This document shows, piece by piece, positions 54,043 through 63,400 of a DNA stretch of 64,000 nucleotides (positions are counted from its first letter, which is position 1; each line of letters begins with the position of its first letter). The notes under the pieces are model-generated. The model was not told the origin of the DNA. It worked only from the letters and a program-made list of their open reading frames with translations, and did not search any database. The stretch is taken from contig NZ_JMLW01000006.1 in assembly GCF_000686905.1 (NCBI RefSeq), forward strand, positions 1 to 64,000, read 5' to 3'. The translations under genes were made by a program, and so were the position numbers. The stretch is from Marinospirillum insulare DSM 21763 (lineage in GTDB: Bacteria > Pseudomonadota > Gammaproteobacteria > Pseudomonadales > Halomonadaceae).

Positions 54043-56319
54043 ATGACAGACTTTAATTCCATAAAAGTTACCAAGCGCGATGGTCGCCAAGAACCGATTG
54101 ATTTAGACAAGATTCATCGAGTGCTTGACTGGGCTGCTATGGGTTTAAAAAATGTCTCCGTCTCGCAGGTAGAGCTCAAGTCGCACATTCAGTTCTACAA
54201 CGGTATTCGTACTAAAGACATTCACGAAACCATTATTAAAGCAGCTGCCGACTTAATATCTGAAGACACTCCCGACTACCAATACCTAGCTGCACGCTTA
54301 TCCGTTTTTCACCTACGCAAAATCGCTTATGGCAGGTTTACACCCCCCCATTTGTTTGATCAGGTCACCAAACTAACGCAAGAAAACCGTTATGACAGCC
54401 ATATTCTGCGTGATTACGATCAAGCAGATTTTGATTCGCTCAACGACTACCTAGACCATAACCGTGACCTCAACTTCTCTTATGCTGCCATTAAACAGTT
54501 AGAAGGCAAATACCTAGTACAAAACCGCGTCACTAAAGAAGTCTATGAAAGCCCACAAATGCTCTACATGCTTATAGGTATGTGCTTGTTTGCTGACTAC
54601 CCTAAGGCAACCCGCTTAGACTATGTTAAGCGTTTTTACGATGCTATCTCACTGTTTAAAATTTCACTACCCACGCCCATTATGGCCGGTGTTCGCACCC
54701 CTTCACGCCAGTTTAGTTCTTGCGTACTAATAGAATGTGATGACAGCCTAGATTCCATCAGCGCCACCACCTCTGCCATCGTTAAGTACGTTTCACTACG
54801 CGCAGGTATAGGTATCAATGCAGGGCGTATTCGTGCCATTGGCAGCCCTATTCGTGGTGGTGAAGCACAGCACACAGGCTGCATTCCCTTCTTCAAACTC
54901 TTCCAGGCAGCAGTTAAGTCTTGCTCACAAGGTGGTGTGCGCGGTGGTGCAGCCACACTTTTCTACCCTATGTGGCATTTAGAAGTCGAATCACTTCTAG
55001 TGTTAAAAAATAACCGCGGCGTTGAAGAAAACCGAGTTCGTCACATGGACTATGGTGTTCAGCTCAACAAGCTGATGTATCAGCGTCTCATTAAAAATGG
55101 CAATATCACGCTTTTCTCACCCCATGAAGTGCCTGGTCTTTACGATGCTTTCTTTGAAGACCAAGATGAGTTTGAGCGCCTTTATGTGCAATACGAACAA
55201 GATAAAAATATAACCAAACGCAGCCTACCAGCTAGCGAACTCTTTTCATTAATGATGCAAGAGCGTGCCAGCACAGGGCGTATTTATATTCAGAACGTCG
55301 ACCACTGCAATACGCACAGTCCGTTTGACCCACGCGTTGCACCTATACGCCAGTCTAACCTCTGCTTAGAAATTGCTTTACCCACTAGCCCGTTAAACAA
55401 CATTAACGACGCTGATAAAGAAATTGCTCTATGTACCTTATCTGCCTTCAACTTAGGTGCATTAGAAAGCCTAGACGAACTAGAAGAATTAGCTGACCTA
55501 ACGGTACGTGCGCTAGATTCACTACTCACCTACCAAGACTACCCCATTGAAGCAGCGCGTAATGCCACTATGAAGCGCCGCACCTTGGGTGTAGGTGTTA
55601 TTAACTTTGCCTACTACCTAGCTAAAAACGGCCTTAAGTATTCAGACGGTTCAGCCAATGCGCTCACCCACAAAACCTTTGAAGCCATTCAGTATTACCT
55701 ACTAAAAGCTTCCAACAACCTGTCTAAAGAATTTGGCCCTTGTACTGCGTTTAATGAAACCACCTATGCGCAAGGCATCTTACCTATAGATACCTACAAA
55801 AAAGATTTAGATAACATTTGCCAAGAACCCCTGCATTTAGACTGGGAAACATTACGTGCCGATATAGTTAAACATGGCCTGCGTAACTCGACCCTGTCTT
55901 CGTTAATGCCTTCAGAAACCTCTAGCCAAATTTCTAATGCTACCAATGGTATAGAACCACCGCGTGGCCTAGTTACCATTAAGCAGTCTAAAGACGGCAT
56001 TCTTAAACAAGTAGTACCAGGCTATGAAGAGCTAAAAGATAACTACGAACTACTATGGAGCATGCCTAACAACGAAGGGTATTTACACCTAGTGGGCATC
56101 ATGCAAAAGTTTGTAGACCAGGCCATTTCAGCCAACACCAACTACGACCCCCAGCGCTTTGAAGGTGGTCGTGTACCTATGCAGCAACTATTAAAAGACC
56201 TATTAACTGCCTATAAATTTGGTTTAAAAACACTCTATTACCAAAACACGCGCGATGGTGCAGATGATAGCCAAAGCGATATAGATGATGATTGTGCTGG
56301 CGGTGCCTGCAAGATTTAA
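54043..56319 (+). CDS. nrdA: Class Ia ribonucleoside-diphosphate reductase, alpha subunit
   Basis: The 758-residue catalytic subunit reduces NDPs to dNDPs. An N-terminal ATP-cone (VTKRDGRQEPIDLDKI) suggests dATP feedback control. Active-site regions include SCVLIECDDSLDSI, NLCLEIALPT and LMPSETSSQISNATNGIEPPR, and a C-terminal Cys pair (DCAGGACKI) relays electrons. E. coli NrdA has 761 residues. Followed by nrdB and yfaE. Confidence 0.97.
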   Translation: MTDFNSIKVTKRDGRQEPIDLDKIHRVLDWAAMGLKNVSVSQVELKSHIQFYNGIRTKDIHETIIKAAADLISEDTPDYQYLAARLSVFHLRKIAYGRFTPPHLFDQVTKLTQENRYDSHILRDYDQADFDSLNDYLDHNRDLNFSYAAIKQLEGKYLVQNRVTKEVYESPQMLYMLIGMCLFADYPKATRLDYVKRFYDAISLFKISLPTPIMAGVRTPSRQFSSCVLIECDDSLDSISATTSAIVKYVSLRAGIGINAGRIRAIGSPIRGGEAQHTGCIPFFKLFQAAVKSCSQGGVRGGAATLFYPMWHLEVESLLVLKNNRGVEENRVRHMDYGVQLNKLMYQRLIKNGNITLFSPHEVPGLYDAFFEDQDEFERLYVQYEQDKNITKRSLPASELFSLMMQERASTGRIYIQNVDHCNTHSPFDPRVAPIRQSNLCLEIALPTSPLNNINDADKEIALCTLSAFNLGALESLDELEELADLTVRALDSLLTYQDYPIEAARNATMKRRTLGVGVINFAYYLAKNGLKYSDGSANALTHKTFEAIQYYLLKASNNLSKEFGPCTAFNETTYAQGILPIDTYKKDLDNICQEPLHLDWETLRADIVKHGLRNSTLSSLMPSETSSQISNATNGIEPPRGLVTIKQSKDGILKQVVPGYEELKDNYELLWSMPNNEGYLHLVGIMQKFVDQAISANTNYDPQRFEGGRVPMQQLLKDLLTAYKFGLKTLYYQNTRDGADDSQSDIDDDCAGGACKI

Positions 56320-56331
56320 GGGTAAAAAATA

Positions 56332-57465
56332 ATGAAATACAGTACTTTTTCACTAGCTGATAATGATCAACTCAAAGAACCTATGTTTTTTGGGCGACCT
56401 GTTAATGTTGCTCGTTACGACCAACAAAAATACCCCATTTTTGAAAAGCTCATTGAAAAGCAGCTTTCATTTTTCTGGCGACCAGAAGAAGTCGACGTGT
56501 CACAAGACAGAAGTGATTACCGCAATTTGCCAGAGCATGAAAAGCATATTTTCATTAGTAATCTAAAATACCAAACACTTTTAGATTCTATTCAAGGTCG
56601 CAGCCCTAACGTAGCTTTTTTACCGCTAGTGTCTATACCCGAGCTAGAAACCTGGATAGAAACTTGGTCTTTCTCAGAAACTATCCACTCACGCTCTTAT
56701 ACACACATTATTCGTAATATAGTGAATGACCCAGCCGTGGTTTTTGACGACATTATGCGTAACCAGCATATAATTGAACGTGCAACTGACATATCCAAAC
56801 ATTACGACGATTTAATTCAATACACCCTGCTTTACACCAAGCTAGGTGCAGGCACGCATACAGTTAACGGCGAAACGCATCAAGTTAATTTATTTGAGCT
56901 AAAGCGTAAACTTTATCTGTGCATGATGAGCGTTAACGTACTAGAAGCCATACGCTTTTATGTTAGTTTTGCTTGCTCTTTTGCCTTTGCAGAACGCCGT
57001 TTAATGGAAGGTAATGCCAAAATTATTCGCCTAATTGCCCGTGATGAAGCCCTGCACCTAACCGGTACACAGCACATCATTAATATTATGCAAGAAGGCA
57101 AAGATGACCCAGAAATGGCTGAAGTAGCCCGCTCTTGTCGCGAAGAAAGCATTGAAATTTTTAGGCATGCTGCTCAGCAAGAAAAAGAATGGGCCGAATA
57201 CCTTTTCAGAGACGGCTCTATGATTGGCCTTAATAAAGGCATTTTAGACCAATACATTGAATACATTACTAACCACCGTATGGATGCTGTTGGCCTAGAG
57301 CCCATTTTTGAAAAAGCTACCCAAAACCCCATTCCTTGGATAAACGCTTGGCTAGTTTCTGACAATGTGCAAGTTGCCCCCCAAGAAGTAGAAGTAAGCT
57401 CTTACTTAGTTGGGCAAATTGACTCTGAAATATCCGCCGATGATTTAGGCGATTTTGAGCTGTAA
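56332..57465 (+). CDS. nrdB: Class Ia ribonucleotide reductase, beta subunit
   Basis: The 377-residue subunit (E. coli 376) holds the diferric-tyrosyl radical. The iron site has [14 protein letters not shown] with the radical Tyr region, and later [14 protein letters not shown]. The C-terminus ends [10 protein letters not shown], the peptide that docks on NrdA. 12 bases behind nrdA; one base before yfaE. Confidence 0.97.
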   Translation: MKYSTFSLADNDQLKEPMFFGRPVNVARYDQQKYPIFEKLIEKQLSFFWRPEEVDVSQDRSDYRNLPEHEKHIFISNLKYQTLLDSIQGRSPNVAFLPLVSIPELETWIETWSFSETIHSRSYTHIIRNIVNDPAVVFDDIMRNQHIIERATDISKHYDDLIQYTLLYTKLGAGTHTVNGETHQVNLFELKRKLYLCMMSVNVLEAIRFYVSFACSFAFAERRLMEGNAKIIRLIARDEALHLTGTQHIINIMQEGKDDPEMAEVARSCREESIEIFRHAAQQEKEWAEYLFRDGSMIGLNKGILDQYIEYITNHRMDAVGLEPIFEKATQNPIPWINAWLVSDNVQVAPQEVEVSSYLVGQIDSEISADDLGDFEL

Positions 57466-57466
57466 T

Positions 57467-57751
57467 ATGAAAAAAGCGATACAAGTCAGTACTGAAGAGC
57501 TAGCCTTTCAGCTAGCCCCTTCAGAAACCCTCCTAGAAGGATTAGAGCGTACCGGCCACCAGGTTGAGTACCAGTGCCGCAGTGGTTACTGCGGTTCCTG
57601 CCGTGTAACTCTGCACTCGGGTAGTGTTCATTATGAAACAACCCCTCTAGCTCACCTTAATAAAAATGAAATTCTGCCCTGCTGCTGCCGACCACTAGAA
57701 CCAATTGAAGTGAGTATTGGTTTAAAAGTTAAAGCTAAAAAAAGCGCCTAA
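57467..57751 (+). CDS. yfaE: 2Fe-2S ferredoxin YfaE, NrdB maintenance
   Basis: A 94-residue plant-type ferredoxin with the cluster motif CRSGYCGSCRV and the last Cys in CCCRP. YfaE reactivates the NrdB diiron centre. ATG at 57467 starts one base after the nrdB stop. Its 3' end overlaps the last 4 bases of the Toprim gene on the other strand. The extra Cys run CCC is unusual but also seen in relatives. Confidence 0.92.
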   Translation: MKKAIQVSTEELAFQLAPSETLLEGLERTGHQVEYQCRSGYCGSCRVTLHSGSVHYETTPLAHLNKNEILPCCCRPLEPIEVSIGLKVKAKKSA

Positions 57752-58620
57752 GGCTTAAATATATCCACTGCCACTAAATCCATTCCCTGCATAGCTTGTT
57801 GCCTTAGCGCTTTGAGCTCGTGCAGGGTTTGGCAGTAGTTTTGAAATTCTGGCGTTAAATTGGTTTGTTTAGCTAGGTTGGGTAAATACTTAAGCTGCTC
57901 ATTCGGTAGTATGGCTGCTGAAGCCATTTTTTGAAGCACATCAAGCTTAGGCAGTAACATGCTTTGGTAAGTCTTCCCTGCTAGGGCTATTTTCACTCCT
58001 GCTGGATCAAAGTCACCAAAGTAGTAAGCGGGTTTGTTAGCCGCTAACCAAGCTTTGCGCAGTGCTTTAGAGCCTTGGCTAGAAGTCTTATCACCACGGT
58101 AAACCACTAGCTGTTCTGGCGTTTCTGTAACAGCAAACTTTTCTAGTTCATAAAAACAATCTAGGTTTTCAACGACCAGCAATCTAGTAAATTTGCTTAA
58201 ATCTAACTCCTCTAATCTTAAATCTAAAAACTGCGCAGAAACATTAAAACCTGTAGGTAAGGGTTGAGCTAAACGTATTAAAAGGCGGTTATGCCTAGGT
58301 GTGTGCCCTAATCTTTTTTGTTCTTGGTTGCTTAACACCGCTTGCTCTAAACGGGTTTTGTTACTTAAATCTTCTCTAAAACTGGTTTGCTCTAGCTCTT
58401 GTTGGGTTTCTGCAATACGGTTTAACAAGGGTTTATCTAGTTTAACTTCTACTAGTTGTAAGCTATTAGCAGCGATCAAATCCTGTTCTTGGCACCAGCT
58501 TAAAACTTCTTGCGCCGCTTGCTGTTTGGTTTTAATCCGCTTACTTCCCAAAGCCTTAAGGTCAGCTTCTTGCTTGCGTAACCAAGCCTGAGCGCGAGCT
58601 GAAAGCGGCTGGTTAAGCAT
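57748..58620 (-). CDS. Toprim-domain protein, JetD/MksG-like nuclease subunit candidate
   Basis: The 290-residue protein ends a four-gene condensin-like operon. Its C-terminal half has a Toprim-like fold: Glu151 in LLVVENLD and Asp203/Asp205 in YYFGDFDPAGVKIA, the E and D-x-D that bind metal in topoisomerase VI-A, Spo11 and JetD/MksG. The N-terminal 130 residues are helical and charged. JetD proteins are typically near 390 residues, so this one is short. It would be the DNA-cutting subunit if the system is Wadjet-like. Start overlaps the previous stop as TAATG. Confidence 0.7.
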   Translation of the reverse strand: MLNQPLSARAQAWLRKQEADLKALGSKRIKTKQQAAQEVLSWCQEQDLIAANSLQLVEVKLDKPLLNRIAETQQELEQTSFREDLSNKTRLEQAVLSNQEQKRLGHTPRHNRLLIRLAQPLPTGFNVSAQFLDLRLEELDLSKFTRLLVVENLDCFYELEKFAVTETPEQLVVYRGDKTSSQGSKALRKAWLAANKPAYYFGDFDPAGVKIALAGKTYQSMLLPKLDVLQKMASAAILPNEQLKYLPNLAKQTNLTPEFQNYCQTLHELKALRQQAMQGMDLVAVDIFKP

Positions 58621-59864
58621 TAGCTTAAACTCTCTAGGTGAAGGTCACTTATCAGTCTAAGCTGATTATATGCTGACACCTCTGCTTCTTTTTTAGTTAA
58701 TCGTAATAGGCTTTGCACTGTTTTGGGTAAAGACTCATAGTCGGCAATAACTTGATAAAGCCAGATTTCACTATCCCAAGCTAGTTGTTTTGTCTCTAGG
58801 TAGTGGTAAGCACTCACTGGTTTGTTTTGTTCTACAACATAGAGATAAAAGTCTTCTACATCTTGCTTTAGTGCTATTTGCCGAGCGGCTACTTCTTGGT
58901 CTTCTTGCAGCTGATCATCAATAAAACTAGCTGCTTGCTGATCTTCTTGCGGCTGCCTGCTTGTTTTTGCTAACTGGTGAACCAAATAGCTAAGTTGCTG
59001 GCGATCACTGGCTTTGTCTAAGGCTATACCCGCTGCAGGAATAATAGCCGCAGCTTGGTTAAATAGCTTAGGTACTTGGGTTCGTTGGGGGTAATTAGCA
59101 GGCTTATAACCAGGGTGCTGGCGTAAATAAGCAACCATATTGTTAATTAGTAAAGACTTAGCTTGCTGCTGTCTAAACTTAGCGAGTAGAGCAACTAGGC
59201 GCTTTTGTACTTCTAGTAAGCTGCTGTGATGGGCGCTAGTTTGTTGCTGTAACTGGCTAACCAGTAGTTTTCTTAATTGGCTATTGCCCTCAGCAAGTTC
59301 AATTAACTGGCTAAAGTCGATCAATTCTAAACCATCTAGCAAGCGTCTAAGTTGTTGCTGGGCTCTTTGATTTTCACGAATTTTATCTTTTAGGCTGCTC
59401 ACAAAGCCAAAGTCACCGTTTAACCTATTCCATAAGCTATCTATGGCTTCTTCAAACTGGCCGCTTAGGTCGTGCACTTGTTCTGTTAAGCGTTGCAACT
59501 GGGCTTCTGCAATTAGGTAATCGCCACGGTGCTGAGCTTCTTTATAGGCTTCTACTCGGTTATGAATTTGCTCTAGCTTTTCTGCCACATCGGCATTTAC
59601 TTGGCGGCGACTTTCATCGGCTACCATGCTGGCTATTAGTTCGCTCACTAATGGCCGTAAAATAAGTGGATGTTGCTCATCGGGTCGCCATAAAATTCTT
59701 GCCGCCATTAAGCTTTTTAGGGCGTTATCCTTCACTGCTGTTTCATCAATAAAACCATCTAAATAGGCTTGCATCAGCACTTTATGGTGTTTGCCTAAAA
59801 GTGCTAGGCGTTCTGAGCCTAAAGCAAAGAGGTTAGAGGTTAGGGTTGCATTCACCTCGCTCAT
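58620..59864 (-). CDS. Kleisin-like (MukF/JetA/MksF) subunit candidate
   Basis: This 414-residue protein is largely helical, with coiled coil at about residues 85-150 and 190-245, an N-terminal helical region (NLFALGSERLALLGKHHKVLMQAYLDGFIDET) and a C-terminal globular part (DFYLYVVEQNKPVSAYHYLE). Size and architecture resemble MukF/MksF kleisins that bridge SMC heads, and its position next to a MukE-like gene supports that. No motif proves it, so the assignment rests on context. Overlaps both neighbours by one base. Confidence 0.6.
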   Translation of the reverse strand: MSEVNATLTSNLFALGSERLALLGKHHKVLMQAYLDGFIDETAVKDNALKSLMAARILWRPDEQHPLILRPLVSELIASMVADESRRQVNADVAEKLEQIHNRVEAYKEAQHRGDYLIAEAQLQRLTEQVHDLSGQFEEAIDSLWNRLNGDFGFVSSLKDKIRENQRAQQQLRRLLDGLELIDFSQLIELAEGNSQLRKLLVSQLQQQTSAHHSSLLEVQKRLVALLAKFRQQQAKSLLINNMVAYLRQHPGYKPANYPQRTQVPKLFNQAAAIIPAAGIALDKASDRQQLSYLVHQLAKTSRQPQEDQQAASFIDDQLQEDQEVAARQIALKQDVEDFYLYVVEQNKPVSAYHYLETKQLAWDSEIWLYQVIADYESLPKTVQSLLRLTKKEAEVSAYNQLRLISDLHLESLS

Positions 59865-60484
59865 TAAATGAGCTCCTCTTGCGTTGGTTCATCGGTCAGG
59901 GGTAGCTGTTCTTCGTCACGAATAAACCGAATGATGTCCATCAGGTAATCTATTTTGCCAGTAATTTTGTAGTACTGACGATCACTGTGCGGCTGAAGAA
60001 GGTAGCCATGTTCTTTTAAACGGTTAAATACTAGCTTTACCTGTAGGTCTAGGGCTTCACTTTTACTGTTAAAAAAACGGTCGGTGGCTAGTTGGTTAAA
60101 GCGCTGCCTTAATCCGTGGTTATCTTCTGTTTTTAAAATAAACTCTTGAAGCTGCAGAGTGTCTCCAGCAGTTAATGCTGTATCCCTTCCTAGGGTTTCT
60201 TGAATAAGCTGCATCCACTCTAAAATGGGCAACAAAGATTGAATGGTTAAAGCAAATTGGCTGGCTAGCTGCTCTCTTGCGGGCTGGGTAAGCTCTTGAT
60301 AAGCAAGGAAGTAAACACTTTGATCATCATTACTTGCTAAACGACGGTTTAAAGGACGTAAATAATGATTCAGCTTTTCTTGTAGTTGCTCATCACTTAA
60401 ACGGCGGTGAGCATCGCTATCATTAACTTCGCAAATAAAGTCGCCTGCTAATAGGCGTTCAATAAGTGGACCTTGTTCTAGCAT
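59864..60484 (-). CDS. MukE/JetB/MksE-like subunit candidate
   Basis: The 206-residue protein has a winged-helix-like C-terminus (LQVKLVFNRLKEHGYLLQPHSDRQYYKIT, then IDYLMDIIRFIRDEEQLP), the form of MukE/MksE proteins that bind the kleisin and DNA. The N-terminus begins GPLIERLLAGDFICEVND, typical of this family's opening (a gene that follows a kleisin in MksFEB order). Here it lies between the ATPase and the kleisin candidate, with TAATG overlaps on both sides. Confidence 0.65.
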   Translation of the reverse strand: MLEQGPLIERLLAGDFICEVNDSDAHRRLSDEQLQEKLNHYLRPLNRRLASNDDQSVYFLAYQELTQPAREQLASQFALTIQSLLPILEWMQLIQETLGRDTALTAGDTLQLQEFILKTEDNHGLRQRFNQLATDRFFNSKSEALDLQVKLVFNRLKEHGYLLQPHSDRQYYKITGKIDYLMDIIRFIRDEEQLPLTDEPTQEELI

Positions 60485-63400
60485 TAGCTTTCCTCCTTGC
60501 GTTTACTGGCCAGTAATTCTGCCAAGCGGTTAACGGGGGGCTGAATGCGTTTTAGCTGACTGTTTTCAATTAAATAACGGTGTTGAAAAAGCATTAAAAC
60601 ATCAGATTCTGCATTAGGAAAGGCGCCCATTATCACTATTCGATTTTTGCTACAGGCTTGAAAGAGCTTTTCAACATTGTGATAGGCCAGAGTACCAATT
60701 TCATCTATCGGCCAATGAAGGGTTACTTCTGCCTTACCTCTAAGCAAACGAGTAAAGGCTAGTAGGTACTTACACAAAATTAAATAGGCCATGCCATGAC
60801 TCGACGATTCAAGTAGTTGGCGATCATTTTTAATGACTAGGTCAGAACCACCTTCACTTAGGTGTAGTTCTAGTCTTAACAGGGACTCTATTGAATACTG
60901 CTCATCTGAGCGAATCAGCTCTACCACATCTGCAAGGGCATTAAGGTAGTCATCGGTGGGTAGTTCTTTGCCTGAGCGTTGCCAGTCATCGTAGCGTTTA
61001 GCAAAGCGTTTGAGTGGCTGCCAAAAACCTAGTTCATCAATGGTTGAAAGTATTTTAACTTCAGATTTGCTAATACCGCTTAATTCTAGATCGTCAGTAA
61101 CGGCTTCACTTAAACGACGACTTTGTTGGGCTATACGGCGGTTAATATCATTAAATACGGTAAAGAATTTTTTTAGATCACCGCCTATGTTTTCGCCCAT
61201 ATCTAAAAGCTGCTGTTGCTGGTCTTTTAAAATGTGCAGCAGGTTAACCAGAATGGGGAGTTGTTGGCGTTTAGTAGCATCCCTAGCTAGGTTATTTTTT
61301 TCTTCTTCAAAGCGGTTTAAAAAGTCTGCGCCAGCATCTTGGCTTAGTAGTCGCTCAAAATCTTCAAAGCGTTTGTTTAACACTTGGTCTTGTTGGCTTA
61401 GGTCTTTTAATGCCTCTGCTGTGCGTGCAAGGCGTTCTTCTATGCCTGAGGTTTCTGCTAGTTGCGCTGGCACCACTTGCATTAGGTTTAAATCTGCTAG
61501 GCTAGCTAATAAAGGCCTTAGCTGACTCATTAGGTTGTCTGCTTCTTGTATTTTTTGCTTTAAAGCTTGCTGCTCTGCTGCTAAGTTTTTGCGCTGACTT
61601 GTGTAGGTGCTTTTCAGTTGTTCTAGCTGTTGGTTTAACGCTCTTAACTGATGCTTTTGCTGGGTTTCTTGCTCTAAGAGTTCTGGTCGTCTTTTTTGCC
61701 AGTCGAGCTGCATAAACTCTAGCCAGTTATTGAGTTCGTCTTGGCGACCTTCAACCTGTTTAATTGCCTTGTGCAATTGGTTTTGGCGTTCTTTTAATTG
61801 ATTAAATTGATTGGTGTCTATGCCCTTAGCACTCAGTTCGTCGGCAAAGGCTTGCTCTAATTCTTTTAGCTGAGTTTTGTTTGCTTGACGTTTAGCTTCT
61901 AATTGTGCTTCTTGCTGGGCTAGTTGTTCATCTAGGTTGTTTAGCTCGGTTTGCCAGTCTGACTTGAGTTCTAAGCGTTGCGCTTGATGATCTTGATTCA
62001 TGGCTTGCAAGTCTTGTTGCTGCTGCTCACTTAAAGCTGCTAGCTGTGCTTCTTGTGTGTTAATTTCTTGACGAATTTTATCTTGTCGCTGGCTGGTTAG
62101 CTTGGCTTGTTGAGCTTTTAATCTATCTCTAGCATCTCGCGCATAGTCAATGTTTTGGTTGGCTTCACGGTATTTCCATTCTGCTTGGTCAACCCAGGCG
62201 CTGATCTTTTCAAAGGCTTCATGGCTGGTTTGAAGGTGCTTTTCTGCTAGTGTTTTTTGCTGTTTGACTTCTTCTAGCTTTTCTTCTGCGGTTTTAATTC
62301 GCAGTTTAATGGCTGTTTCATCTTGTGCGTAGTCAGGTAGGTCCAGTGCATTTAAGTCTAGGTTAAGGCCATAGAGGTTAGTCGTTAACTCGGTTAAACT
62401 GGGCTGTAAGTCTTGTCTGTCTAAAAGGCTTTCATCTAGCACTTTGCCTAGGCTGTATTCCCAGCCTGAATAATGCAGGCGTAAGAAATGACGCAAGCTA
62501 CCCTGCTCTGGGGTTAGCTGTTTATGTAGGTGTTGGAGGTCTAGTTCAGCTAATTGGTGAGCTTTTCTCTGTTTAACCAGTTGTTGGTCTGCCTGGTTAC
62601 GTTCTTCTAGAGCTAGGCGTTTTTGATCTTGTAAATTTTGTAGTTGCTGACTTAGTTGCTGAGCTTGGATTTGCGCTTGCTCTAGGCGCATTTCTGCCTG
62701 ATCTAGCTCATCTACTTCTTCTTGAGTAAGGCTAGAGCGGTTAAGCTCATTTTTTAATACTGCTAGTTCACTTTTACTGGCTGCTAGCTGTTCAGCAAAA
62801 AGGTTTTGTTGGGTTTGATAACGGTTTTGAAAGTTCTGGTCTAGGCTAGCCAGCTTGGTGTCTTGTGCTTCTCTTACTTGTTCTTTTTGAGCTAATAGCT
62901 GCTTAGCTTTAGCGTTTTGCTGCTGACTTAAACGCTCTAGGTCTTCTGCTAGCTTAAGTTTATGTTGCTCAAGTTGGCGTTCTAAATCGTCGTGCTGCTC
63001 AGCTATTAACTGGTAATGTTCTTCTAATCTAGCCAGGTCTTCTCGCCATAAAGGCAGGGCTTCTGTGTCTATTTTTAACTGAGGCATATCCTGCGCTTCG
63101 TAGTTTTCATAAAGGCTTTGAATACGATTTAAGCGCAGGGAGATTTCTTCTAAATCTTGGTTATTTTTACTCAGCTGGCTGTTCAGTTCTGTTTCTTGTT
63201 CTTCAAATGCATTTTTAAGCTGATTAAGCTGCCCAGCTAGCTGATTAGATTTTTCTTCGTTATCGGCTCGTTCTAGCTTTTGGGTAGCTTGGTCTTCTCT
63301 TAATAGCGGCTCTAGTGCAGCTAGCTGTGCTTCGATATAGGTTAGTGCTTGAGCTAGTTTTGTTAACTGGTCAAAGTCTTTTTCTAATTGAGCCAACTTC

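Noticed and set aside
61010-61525. 171-codon open frame on the plus strand inside the SMC-like ATPase gene
   Set aside because: It is antisense to the Gln/Leu-rich coiled coil, low-complexity in composition (Ser/Arg/Lys runs), with no ribosome site or known domain.
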